From: Flavobacterium sp. ALD4
GTDB lineage: Bacteria; Bacteroidota; Bacteroidia; Flavobacteriales; Flavobacteriaceae
Reading direction: 5' to 3'
NCBI RefSeq assembly: GCF_002836475.1
Contig: NZ_PJBJ01000022.1
Span: forward strand, 124,001 to 188,000
DNA length: 64,000 bases
Under the pieces are notes generated by a model. The model was not told the origin of the DNA and did not search any database. It saw only the letters and a list, made by a program, of their open reading frames with translations. Both the position numbers and the translations under genes were made by a program. Position 1 is the stretch's first letter; each line of letters begins with the position of its first letter. Positions 56,590-64,000 of this stretch are shown one piece after another.

Positions 56590-56881
56590 AATAATCTAAT
56601 TTATAATCTCCAATTTGTTTTTCATTTTCAGTAATCATCTTTCGCTGCTTGAAGAAATTCACGATGCCCAGAACTAAAATAATAAAGGCAATCGTATAAA
56701 AAGAAGCTTCTATTACGATACTATTTTCAATCTTCAATAGATTTCTGGTACTCAAACCCGCAACAAAAAAATACATCGCTGTACGAATAAAGGCTAAAAC
56801 TGTAGTTTGATTTGCTAAAATGGTTCTTTGTAATGCAAGACGTTCTCTTAAGATTAAGTCTTTATTGACTGTTTTTTTCAT
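56582..56881 (-). CDS. DUF202 (YidH-like) membrane protein
   Basis: A 99-residue inner-membrane protein of the DUF202/YidH family. It has the signature LRERLALQRTILANQTTVLAFIRTAMYFFVAGL (about 11-43) and two hydrophobic helices. Function of the family is unknown. It lies between a DUF2892 gene (19 bp upstream) and the methyltransferase-HMA gene, in the persulfide operon. Confidence 0.87.
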   Translation of the reverse strand: MKKTVNKDLILRERLALQRTILANQTTVLAFIRTAMYFFVAGLSTRNLLKIENSIVIEASFYTIAFIILVLGIVNFFKQRKMITENEKQIGDYKLDYYE

Positions 56882-56900
56882 TATTTATGATCTGGCTTTC

Positions 56901-57104
56901 TTATTTCTTTTCACGAGTACTAATACCAAAAGGAGCATATAAGGGGCAAAAGCTAACAAAGCTTGTAATCAAAAATATGACTGCGAGAGCACCTAAAACT
57001 ACGGCAACGATACCACTAATAACATTGGTGAAATACAATATAGCTATAACAGCAGCTAGTATACCTCGAAAAATTTTATCGGCTTGACCCATATTTTTTT
57101 TCAT
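56901..57104 (-). CDS. DUF2892 inner-membrane protein
   Basis: A 67-residue protein with the DUF2892 start MGQADKIFRGILAAVIAILYF, two helices and the tail FCPLYAPFGISTREKK, where the CPLYxPFG motif is a family hallmark. It follows the CstB-like gene by 96 bp and is likely co-transcribed. Members of this family are often fused to or encoded next to rhodaneses, which fits sulfur transfer at the membrane. Confidence 0.88.
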   Translation of the reverse strand: MKKNMGQADKIFRGILAAVIAILYFTNVISGIVAVVLGALAVIFLITSFVSFCPLYAPFGISTREKK

Positions 57105-57200
57105 AATATAAAATTTAAATGAGTACGATTAATAGTAAATTTAATTATAATTTGCTTAAAATCAGTAATTTGAATATAAATTTATTCTATAAAAAGTTTG

Positions 57201-58613
57201 TTACAAAATTTTACTTTGACACATAAAATCGGTTTTAGGCAATTCAGTTTTGGCGATAGCATTAAATCCACCTTCAATTTCTTTGAAATTTCTAAAGCCA
57301 CGGGCCTGTAATATAGAAGCAGCAATCATGCTACGGTATCCACCTGCACAATGCAGAAAAAAGGGTTCTTTAGGATCGATATCTTTAATCCAGTCATTTA
57401 TACTTGCCAAAGGCTTGCTAAAGGCATCTTCAACATGTTCTGCGCTATACTCACTGTCTTTACGGATGTCGATGACTTTGCTTTCTCCAATTTTTACTTC
57501 TTTGGCAAACTCTTCTGCCGTGATTCTGTTGATTGTGTCAATTTCTTTTCCTGCTTTTTTCCAAGCTTCGAAACCTCCGTCTAAATGACCGATTAAGTTG
57601 TCAAATCCCACACGACTTAAACGTGTTACCGACTCTTCTTCCTGACCAATTTCTGTAACGAGAACAATAGGTTGTTTTACGTCACCAATTAAAGCGCCTA
57701 CCCAAGGAGCAAAGTCACCATCAATCCCTATGTTTATGGATTGTGGAATAATTCCTTCTGCGAATTCGCCATTTTTGCGGGTGTCTAAGATTAACGCTCC
57801 CGTTTCTTCAACGATAGCTTCAAAGTCTTTCGCATCAATTGCTCTCATTCCGTTGTTTAAAACAGTCTCAAAACTTTCATACCCCTTTTTGTTCATAGCC
57901 ACATTCATTCCAAAATAGGCTGGGGGAGGCAATAATCCATCTGTTACTTCTTTGATAAATTCACTCTCAGTCATATCTGCTCTCAAAGCATAATTGGTTT
58001 CCTTCTGTTTACCAATGGTTGAAACTGTTTCTTTACTCATGTTTTTACCACAAGCACTACCGGCACCATGAGCGGGATATACAATAACATCATCAGGTAA
58101 AGTCATGATTTTGTCTCTTAGCGAATGAAACAATATTCCTGCTAATTCTTCCTGCGTCATGGAAGCTGCTTTTTGAGCCAAATCAGGTCTTCCCACATCA
58201 CCGATAAACAAAGTGTCTCCAGAAAAAATTGAAGTTTCTTTACCGTCTTTATCTATTAATAAATAAGTGGTGCTCTCCATGGTATGCCCAGGGGTGTGTA
58301 ACGCTTTTATTTTGATGTCTCCAAGAGAAAATTCTTGATCGTCAGTTGCAATGACTGCCTCAAATTCGGGATTTGCATTTTTGCCATAAACAATTGGTGC
58401 TCCAGTCGCCTTACTTAAATCAAGGTGTCCCGAAACAAAATCAGCGTGAAAATGCGTTTCAAAAATATATTTAAGCTTCACATTATCGCGTTCTAATCTA
58501 TCCAGATAAGGTTGTACTTCGCGAAGAGGATCAATAATAGCCGCTTCACCATTAGAAGTTATATAATAAGCACCTTGTGCTAAACAGCCTGTATATATTT
58601 GTTCTATTTGCAT
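57201..58613 (-). CDS. CstB-like persulfide dioxygenase-rhodanese fusion
   Basis: A 470-residue fusion. The N-terminal metallo-beta-lactamase domain (about 1-245) resembles persulfide dioxygenases: ETHFHADFVSGHLDLS, FSGDTLFIGDVGRPDLAQ and VYPAHGAGSACGK. The second-site His of the usual HxHxDH is Phe here, which is compatible with the single-iron site of this group. A first rhodanese domain (about 260-350) has lost the active Cys (VLVTEIGQEEES). The second (about 360-465) keeps it in HCAGGYRS. The order dioxygenase, dead rhodanese, live rhodanese is that of Staphylococcus aureus CstB, which turns persulfides into thiosulfate. First gene of the operon behind Crp-type box B. Confidence 0.9.
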   Translation of the reverse strand: MQIEQIYTGCLAQGAYYITSNGEAAIIDPLREVQPYLDRLERDNVKLKYIFETHFHADFVSGHLDLSKATGAPIVYGKNANPEFEAVIATDDQEFSLGDIKIKALHTPGHTMESTTYLLIDKDGKETSIFSGDTLFIGDVGRPDLAQKAASMTQEELAGILFHSLRDKIMTLPDDVIVYPAHGAGSACGKNMSKETVSTIGKQKETNYALRADMTESEFIKEVTDGLLPPPAYFGMNVAMNKKGYESFETVLNNGMRAIDAKDFEAIVEETGALILDTRKNGEFAEGIIPQSINIGIDGDFAPWVGALIGDVKQPIVLVTEIGQEEESVTRLSRVGFDNLIGHLDGGFEAWKKAGKEIDTINRITAEEFAKEVKIGESKVIDIRKDSEYSAEHVEDAFSKPLASINDWIKDIDPKEPFFLHCAGGYRSMIAASILQARGFRNFKEIEGGFNAIAKTELPKTDFMCQSKIL

Positions 58614-58638
58614 GATTATATTTTTTAATATTCTAATA

Positions 58639-58682
58639 CAAAGGTAATTCTTGTATTTCTATTTCACAGTGACTAATGTTAC
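58639..58682 (-). promoter_or_regulatory. Crp/Fnr-type promoter of the CstB-like operon (box B)
   Basis: Minus strand: palindrome GTAACATTAGTCAC (58682-58669), exactly 22 bp, then TACCTTTG (58646-58639), a good -7 element. Centre of the palindrome is near -41.5. A 9-bp sequence ATTAATGTA at 58696-58704, identical to the half-site of the palindrome before the crp gene, lies 13 bp further upstream. Confidence 0.85.
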
Positions 58683-58833
58683 ATAATATAATTTTATTAA
58701 TGTAAATCGTTCATAAATAAGTTATTAACGATGCATGTCATAAACTATGATAAATATCATTAGATCAAACAGTTCATTTTCTGACTTGTCTCCCCTTATT
58801 TGAGGGTGGTTTTTGTTCTTGAAGTAAAAAGTG
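58683..58833. other. Spacer upstream of the CstB-like promoter
   Basis: About 150 bp. Apart from the ATTAATGTA half-site near box B I see no gene or clear element. Confidence 0.4.
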
Positions 58834-58855
58834 CCTTTCAATTCCGGTTGAAAGG
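58834..58855 (-). terminator. Terminator of tauE-SQR transcript
   Basis: CCTTTCAA / TTGAAAGG with a 6-nt loop, 30 bp after the end of the sulfide:quinone reductase pseudogene; on the minus strand it is followed by CACTTTTT. Confidence 0.65.
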
Positions 58856-58884
58856 GTTTTTCTTCGATGGATAAGGGAATTGTA

Positions 58885-60135
58885 TTACGCTGTTGCTTCC
58901 ACTATTTTATTCCAATACAACCGAGTTAACATCGTGGTTTTTAGTGTCCATATGGTCTAGCGTGGTTTTGCCGGGTCGAATGGATACGTTATTTTTGGTT
59001 TGTTGTCATAATCAAATTCAGTTAGCGGTAGTTTCTCATATTCTGGGAGAATAGGGCAAGCGCTATAGCCATCATATTTTTCTGTCGCTTTTTTTTTTGC
59101 CTTCTACTACAGATAGAAGATTAGCAACCACCACGTGAGCCTGTGTTCGTATTGTCGCTCCAGTTTTACTGGCAAGTACGTTGATGCAATTCCCTAAGGC
59201 AAAAACATTAGGGAAACAGGAATATTGCAAAGTGAATTTATTAACTTCCACGGACCCTAGAGCACTATTGGGATCGGCCAACGTACTTTTTTTAATAAAA
59301 TCAGGTGCTGATTACGGAGGTGCTATATGACAGAGATCAAATTACATTGAAACTGTTTTTGTTTCGGCTTTATGATCATTAGCAGCAATTACGTAGCAAG
59401 AAGTGTCAATTGTGGATAGGCTTTGTTTTATCGTTTCATCGATATCTTTAGTTTCGTATTCAACTATTTTTGATACCCCGTTAGTGTCAAAATGAGTATG
59501 TATTTTATATTTTTGTAGTACTTATTTAAGTGTTTTGGCATATACGGGTACGCCAAAGATAACGGCTCCCCTAGATATATAATGAACACCACATTTGTCC
59601 TGTATGTCTTGTTTTTGCCAATAATCATCGGCTAAATACATTATTTTTTTGGGGAGCACGAGCATATTTTATTGACGTTGAAGTATTGGTAAAGAACGCA
59701 GTTCCCCTTTTAAAGTTCTCGATGAATTCTCATGTTTTGGGTGTAAATTCAAAGAAGTAATTACTGTTCACATTGTTTTTACCTAAGGTTTCTTTAAGGC
59801 CTTTAATTTTGTCCTAGTCTAATTGGATACTTGGGCTTACAATTAGATACTGATAACTGATAACTGATCTCTTTCCCGATTGCTTTATTTTCATTAGGTA
59901 CGAATTCAGTAACCCAAGTACTGTCTTTTGGAATATAATCTTTTTCTTTTCTTCGTGTTTTATTAATATTATAGATGCCGGCACCCCCTAATGTCCAGGT
60001 GAGTTGATAATAATACTTCTCTTAAGTTTCTATGACTCCTATTTTTAGGTCGCTTTTTTTACGGAGTAGTTGAGAAGTAACAGATAGTCCTACAATATCG
60101 CCGCCAACAATCAGTATTTGAAAGTGTTCTTGTAT
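58885..60135 (-). pseudogene. Sulfide:quinone reductase-like FAD enzyme, decayed
   Basis: Minus-strand translation follows a complete SQR-family flavoprotein of about 415 codons, broken by many lesions. It starts QEHFQILIVGGDIVGLSV (ATA in place of ATG). A stop follows VIET, then NINKTRRKEKDYIPKD is readable. Further shifts interrupt the centre, where the redox-Cys region IKCAGAPQK expected in this family reads IKYARAPQK. LADPNSALGSVEVNKFTLQY and NVFALGNCINVLASKTGA are intact, then KYDGYSACPILPEYEKLPL follows in another frame. It lies 76 bp after tauE. The intact enzyme would oxidise sulfide to persulfide, the substrate of the CstB-like protein. Confidence 0.9.
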
Positions 60136-60211
60136 GATTGATAAGTATTAAAGTTAATGTAATAACACGGCGTTAAGCATTGTTGTTCATTGGTATATGT
60201 CACATAGTATT

Positions 60212-61000
60212 TTATTTAAAGAAAAGTTCTGTGACAATAATATAGATACCCATTACCAATACAAACCAGCCAAAAGCAGGTTTCAATTTTGCTCCGTCAA
60301 TTTTATTGGACAATTGTGTTCCTATAACTAATCCAACGAGAGCCATGGCCGAAATGATGAACAACAATCTGTAATTCAGTTCGACCCCTCCCAGTAAATC
60401 ACCGCCAAACCCGATTAAAGAGTTTATAAATATGATGAATAGTGAAGTTCCTACGGCTTGCTTCATAGGTAAATTAGCAAAAAATAATAAAGCAGGAATA
60501 ATTAGAAAACCTCCACCAGCTCCTAAAAACCCTATTATCAAACCAACAAAAAGTCCAATGATAGCAAGTATCAGAAAATTAATTTCTTTTGCTTCTTTGA
60601 TTTTCTTTGATTTTCGAATCATAGAAAAGGATGTTGCAATCATAAGAAAAGCAAACACGACCATGATTAATATATTCTTAGTAATATCAAAATCATTAAC
60701 TGAAAAAAGAATGTCAGGAAGTAGCGGCAGAATAATTTTTCTGACAAAAAGTAAGGATAAAATAGAGGGAACTGCAAAAAACAGTGCAGATTTGATTTTT
60801 AAATTACCTAATTTATAATGACTAAATGAACCTATCATAGAGGTAAACCCGACTATGAATAAGGAATAACTAGTCGCTTGTTCTGGGTGTATTTTAAAAA
60901 GATAAACTAAAATAGGAACGGCCAGTATCGATCCGCCGCCGCCTATTAGGCCCAAAGAAAGACCGATAATAATTGAAGCTAAATAACCAATATATTCCAT
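60212..61000 (-). CDS. TauE/SafE-family sulfite/organosulfur exporter
   Basis: A 262-residue inner-membrane protein with eight predicted helices and the two family repeats: GLSLGLIGGGGSILAVPILVYLF near the N terminus and GLIIGFLGAGGGFLIIPALLFF near residue 155. TauE proteins export sulfite, sulfoacetate or related anions, or in some clades move thiosulfate or sulfur inward. It is the first gene after Crp-type box C and sits between the crp gene and the broken SQR. Export of sulfite made by the CstB-like dioxygenase is the simplest role. Confidence 0.9.
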   Translation of the reverse strand: MEYIGYLASIIIGLSLGLIGGGGSILAVPILVYLFKIHPEQATSYSLFIVGFTSMIGSFSHYKLGNLKIKSALFFAVPSILSLLFVRKIILPLLPDILFSVNDFDITKNILIMVVFAFLMIATSFSMIRKSKKIKEAKEINFLILAIIGLFVGLIIGFLGAGGGFLIIPALLFFANLPMKQAVGTSLFIIFINSLIGFGGDLLGGVELNYRLLFIISAMALVGLVIGTQLSNKIDGAKLKPAFGWFVLVMGIYIIVTELFFK

Positions 61001-61016
61001 CTGTTAATTTTTCTTA

Positions 61017-61060
61017 CAAAGGTTGTTTCTATTTATTTCACAAACAGTAACAATTGTCAC
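61017..61060 (-). promoter_or_regulatory. Crp/Fnr-type promoter of tauE (box C)
   Basis: Minus strand: palindrome GTGACAATTGTTAC (61060-61047), exactly 22 bp, then AACCTTTG (61024-61017), a -7 element with one deviation from TAnnTTTG. Same layout as boxes A and B. It is 12 bp downstream of the stop codon of the crp gene. Confidence 0.83.
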
Positions 61061-61072
61061 ATAGGTTTTTTT

Positions 61073-61699
61073 TTAGGTCAAAAGTTCAATGTGATTGCGA
61101 TGCAATTTTACTAACTCGCGCTGTTCCATTTTTTTAAGTAATCGTGAAATCACTTCTCTGGAGGTATTTAATTCTGTCGCGATTTCTTGATGTGATAATT
61201 TTAAATCTTTACTACCGGCTGCATCCGCATGGCGTTTCAAATAAAACTCTAAACGCTCGTCCATTGCTCTAAACGCAATATTGTCCAATACTTCGAGTAA
61301 TTCTTCAAATCGGATTCGATATGTGAAAATCACAAATTCAGACCAAGTGCGGTGTTCCATCATCCATTTCTCCATCAAAGAAAGCGGAACCATGATTAAT
61401 TCCACATCATCCACAGCTTTAGCCATTATCTGGCTGGTTTGACTTTTAGTTGCACATATCATAGAAACTGCACAAGCTTGTCCCGGTTGCAAATAATACA
61501 TTAAAAACTCCCCGCCATTTTCCCCTTCTCTAAAAACCTTAATTTGACCTTTAGTGATTAACATCGTATTATTGATATACTGACCTGTTCGCATGATTAC
61601 ATCTCCGGCTTTAAAGGATTGAATTGATGCGTTATTTTGAATATCATCAATCAACTCATTGGAAAAAGTAGGGAATGTTTTTTTTAGAGAATCTTGCAT
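61073..61699 (-). CDS. Crp/Fnr-family regulator with a cysteine pair
   Basis: A 208-residue regulator. Residues about 10-120 form a cyclic-nucleotide-binding-like barrel and about 145-208 a winged helix-turn-helix with the recognition segment SREVISRLLKKM. The phosphate-binding cassette (GELAL...RSA in cAMP-binding Crp) is replaced by PGQACAVSMICATKSQTS, which lacks the Arg and has Cys76 and Cys82. The FNR N-terminal iron-sulfur cysteines are absent. It is therefore unlikely to bind cAMP or an Fe-S cluster. A thiol or persulfide switch is my inference. It likely binds boxes A, B and C. Confidence 0.9.
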   Translation of the reverse strand: MQDSLKKTFPTFSNELIDDIQNNASIQSFKAGDVIMRTGQYINNTMLITKGQIKVFREGENGGEFLMYYLQPGQACAVSMICATKSQTSQIMAKAVDDVELIMVPLSLMEKWMMEHRTWSEFVIFTYRIRFEELLEVLDNIAFRAMDERLEFYLKRHADAAGSKDLKLSHQEIATELNTSREVISRLLKKMEQRELVKLHRNHIELLT

Positions 61700-61732
61700 T
61701 TTGAGTTTTGGTTTGGGTTAGCTTTTTTTCGC

Positions 61733-61754
61733 ATTAATGTAAAAGTACATTAAT
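61733..61754. promoter_or_regulatory. Palindromic operator before the crp gene
   Basis: A perfect inverted repeat: ATTAATGTA (61733-61741), AAAG spacer, TACATTAAT (61746-61754), 34 bp upstream of the crp start codon. A possible autoregulatory site, although its sequence differs from the GTnAC-N4-GTnAC boxes. Confidence 0.6.
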
Positions 61755-61996
61755 TATTGATTAAGTTAGGGGAACAGATGTAGTAGTTGGTTGTATTATT
61801 TCTTAAGTGATGAACTATGAATAATTGGCAATTTTCCTATCGATTTAGTGGACTATTTTTAATGATTAATAGGGAAATATATAATTGACTGATTATTAAA
61901 TAGTCTCGAAAACGTTTTCACTGATTTATTATTTAATTCTAAAATCACAGTTTTATTGTTACCAAAAAACATCGTAAATTTACAAAAAACAGCATT
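61755..61996. other. Divergent region crp / rhodanese gene
   Basis: About 240 bp. Near the rhodanese gene a TTG (in ATTGTTACC) lies 16 bp before TAAATTTAC, a possible promoter of weak fit. Nothing else is recognised. Confidence 0.4.
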
Positions 61997-62308
61997 ATGA
62001 ATTTAACACAAGAAGATTGGGCTTCTCACCTTGAAGTAGATACCAATGCAGTAATCCTAGACGTACGTACTGAGGATGAATACAATGACGGAATAATCTC
62101 CAATGCCATAAATATTGATATCCATTTAGGACCAGTTTTTGTTTCTGAAATTGAAGGTTTGGACAAGAGTAAAAACTATTACGTCTATTGTCGTTCAGGT
62201 GCTAGAAGCGCCAAAGCCTGCGAAGTAATGAATGAATTAGGAATTGAAAACGCCTTTAATTTAACGGGAGGGATTTTAGCCTGGGATGGAGAAATCGTAT
62301 CGCCCTAA
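61997..62308 (+). CDS. Single-domain rhodanese
   Basis: A 103-residue cytoplasmic sulfurtransferase. It begins MNLTQEDWASHLEVDTNAVILDVRTEDEYNDG and has the active-site loop YCRSGARSAKAC, with Cys near residue 73 as the persulfide carrier, then NLTGGILAWDG. It is divergent from the crp gene and 63 bp before gapN. It could move sulfur between the CstB-like enzyme and thiol acceptors. No Crp-type box is seen upstream. Confidence 0.93.
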   Translation: MNLTQEDWASHLEVDTNAVILDVRTEDEYNDGIISNAINIDIHLGPVFVSEIEGLDKSKNYYVYCRSGARSAKACEVMNELGIENAFNLTGGILAWDGEIVSP

Positions 62309-62371
62309 TACCCTAAAGATATTAAAATCTTTTGCCATACCTTATAAAATATAATATCAAAAACAACCAAC

Positions 62372-63952
62372 ATGAACGCAATACCGGAAGAATTTCAGAT
62401 TAAGACATTATTAAATCAAGATACTTATTTAGTGAATGGGGAGTTGAAAAAATGGGAGGGCCAAACATCGGCAGTATTCTCAACAATTTCATCTACTGAA
62501 AAATACGAACCAACAATATTAGGTTCTATTCCATTTATGGGAGAGAAAGAAGGACTAGAAGCAGTTGATGCTGCAGATGTGGCGTTTAATAATGGTCAGG
62601 GCGTATGGCCGACTATGAGAGTTAAAGATCGCATCAAATGTATGAGCCGTTTTGTTACTCAAATGGAATCAACTCGTGACGAGGTGGTGAAGTATTTAAT
62701 GTGGGAAATAGGGAAGTCATTATCAGATTCCCAAAAAGAATTTGACCGAACTGTTGAGTATATCTATGATACCATCGAAGATTACAAAAAACTAGACCGT
62801 AACAGTGCCCGTTTTACTAAAACTCAAGGGATAAATGCTATGGTACGCCGTGGACCGCTTGGTGTTGTGCTGTGTCTTGGACCGTACAATTATCCTTTAA
62901 ATGAAACATTTGCACTGCTAATTCCCGCTTTAATTATGGGAAATACGGTAGTGTTCAAACCGGCAAAACATGGAGTTTTATTAATTTCGCCATTATTGGA
63001 AGCTTTTAAAAGCAGTTTTCCAGCGGGTGTTATCAATATTGTTTATGGTCGTGGTAGAGAAGTGGCCGCCCCTATTATGAAATCAGGAAAAGTAGCAGTT
63101 TTGGCTTTGATTGGAAACAGTACATCAGCTATTGCTTTGCAAGACCAACACCCGAATAAAAACAGATTGCGTTTGATTTTAGGCTTGGAAGCCAAAAATC
63201 CTGCGATAATTTTGCCGGATGCCGATTTGGATTTAGCCATTCAAGAATGTATTGCTGGAAGTTTGTCCTTCAATGGACAACGTTGTACCGCTTTAAAGAT
63301 ATTATACGTTCATGAAAGTATTGCTGAAGAATTCAACAAACGTTTTGCTGATAAAGTGGATGCACTTGTTTTTGGAAACCCATGGGATAAAGCAGTTACA
63401 TTGACTCCATTACCGGAGAAAGAAAAACCGGCTTATATTCAAGAGTTAATTGACGACGCTATCGACAAAGGAGCTAAAGTGATTAATGCAAAAGGAGGGG
63501 AGCATACACCTAATTATATCTTCCCTGCGGTTTTATACCCAGTCAACAAGGAGATGCGTGTGTATCATGAAGAGCAGTTTGGACCAGTAGTGCCTATATT
63601 GACTTTTAAAGACATACAAGAGCCTTTAAATGATATGGCTGAGTCGAATTACGGTCAGCAAGTAAGTTTGTTCGGAAAAGATATTAAAACTATCGCGCCG
63701 CTTATCGATACCTTAGTAAATCTAGTATGTCGCGTAAATCTGAACAGTTCTTGCCAGAGAGGTCCGGATATTTACCCTTTCACAGGACGAAAAGATTCAG
63801 CAGTGGGAACCTTGAGTATTCATGATGCGTTGCGTTCGTTCTCAATAAGAACTTTTGTTGCATCAAAAGACAATGACTATAACAATGAAATTTTACAAGC
63901 TTTATTGGACAGTGATCAGTCTAATTTCATTACGACCGATTATATTTTGTAA
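62372..63952 (+). CDS. gapN: NADP-dependent aldehyde dehydrogenase, GapN-like
   Basis: A 526-residue aldehyde dehydrogenase resembling non-phosphorylating glyceraldehyde-3-phosphate dehydrogenase, which makes 3-phosphoglycerate and NADPH. It has [21 protein letters not shown] (about 165-185), the cofactor loop LIGNSTSA, the catalytic Glu segment [12 protein letters not shown] and the catalytic Cys in [13 protein letters not shown] (near residue 308). [12 protein letters not shown] follows. Assignment to GapN rather than another ALDH is from overall resemblance. It follows the rhodanese gene closely and ends at a terminator. Confidence 0.85.
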   Translation: MNAIPEEFQIKTLLNQDTYLVNGELKKWEGQTSAVFSTISSTEKYEPTILGSIPFMGEKEGLEAVDAADVAFNNGQGVWPTMRVKDRIKCMSRFVTQMESTRDEVVKYLMWEIGKSLSDSQKEFDRTVEYIYDTIEDYKKLDRNSARFTKTQGINAMVRRGPLGVVLCLGPYNYPLNETFALLIPALIMGNTVVFKPAKHGVLLISPLLEAFKSSFPAGVINIVYGRGREVAAPIMKSGKVAVLALIGNSTSAIALQDQHPNKNRLRLILGLEAKNPAIILPDADLDLAIQECIAGSLSFNGQRCTALKILYVHESIAEEFNKRFADKVDALVFGNPWDKAVTLTPLPEKEKPAYIQELIDDAIDKGAKVINAKGGEHTPNYIFPAVLYPVNKEMRVYHEEQFGPVVPILTFKDIQEPLNDMAESNYGQQVSLFGKDIKTIAPLIDTLVNLVCRVNLNSSCQRGPDIYPFTGRKDSAVGTLSIHDALRSFSIRTFVASKDNDYNNEILQALLDSDQSNFITTDYIL

Positions 63953-63972
63953 ACAACAGTATTAAAATTGAA

Positions 63973-64000
63973 ACCGCCTAATCTTAAAAAATTAGGCGGT
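63973..64000 (+). terminator. Terminator of gapN (cut by the window edge)
   Basis: ACCGCCTAAT / ATTAGGCGGT perfect stem with an 8-nt loop, 20 bp after the gapN stop codon. The T-run would lie beyond the window. Confidence 0.8.

Noticed and set aside
61073..61699. Calling the regulator FNR or cAMP-binding CRP
   Set aside because: It lacks the FNR N-terminal cysteines and the cAMP phosphate-binding cassette with its Arg.
1..64000. CRISPR arrays, tRNA/rRNA genes, insertion sequences and prophage
   Set aside because: No regularly spaced repeats, no cloverleaf or rRNA motifs, and no transposase, integrase or phage proteins were seen on either strand.

Overview
The window reads as chromosomal DNA of a Flavobacterium-like member of the Bacteroidota. 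It is AT-rich, genes mostly lack Shine-Dalgarno sequences, many promoters carry the Bacteroidota -7 element TAnnTTTG, and the gene content is typical (DUF4494, DUF5117-type metalloprotease, CoaD/Ddl/PASTA/RluD block, MarR-nitroreductase-YceI). No rRNA, tRNA, CRISPR array, prophage or insertion sequence was seen.

Layout. 0.2-4.4 kb: housekeeping block coaD, a zinc-ribbon membrane protein, ddl, a PASTA protein and rluD. 4.7-14.5 kb: AlkB-like repair enzyme, two GNATs, a secreted zinc metalloprotease, a transglutaminase-like protein, nhaA with a broken DUF389 gene, and yaaA. 14.5-19.2 kb: a TetR-controlled TolC-EmrA-EmrB efflux operon. 20.2-27.7 kb: a complete trp operon (E-G-D-C-F-B-A) with an extra gamma-glutamylcyclotransferase-like gene before trpA. 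It is preceded by a clear attenuator: an 18-codon leader peptide with three tandem Trp codons and a terminator. 27.7-32.4 kb: two MarR-nitroreductase modules separated by a decayed GNAT gene. 32.7-39.4 kb: an RND tripartite efflux operon. 39.8-54.2 kb: four large sensory proteins in a row (three hybrid histidine kinases and a CheB-CheR-PAS fusion). 54.5-61.7 kb: a sulfur (persulfide) module with a CstB-like dioxygenase-rhodanese, DUF2892 and DUF202 membrane proteins, a methyltransferase-HMA fusion, thioredoxin, TauE exporter, a broken sulfide:quinone reductase and a Crp/Fnr-type regulator. 62-64 kb: a rhodanese and a gapN-like aldehyde dehydrogenase.

The main discovery candidate is a shared promoter architecture. 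Upstream of the RND efflux operon, the CstB-like gene and the TauE gene lies the same 14-bp palindrome, GTnAC-N4-GTnAC. In all three cases it is exactly 22 bp upstream of a CTTTG-type -7 element, which puts its centre near -41.5, as for class II Crp/Fnr activation. The Crp/Fnr gene beside tauE has two cysteines where the cyclic-nucleotide pocket should be. The inference is a thiol- or persulfide-responsive Crp/Fnr regulon that joins persulfide detoxification to an RND pump.

Four pseudogenes (DUF389, GNAT, TetR, sulfide:quinone reductase) show continuing gene loss. One of the three kinases has a degenerate ATP-binding site and may be a pseudokinase.
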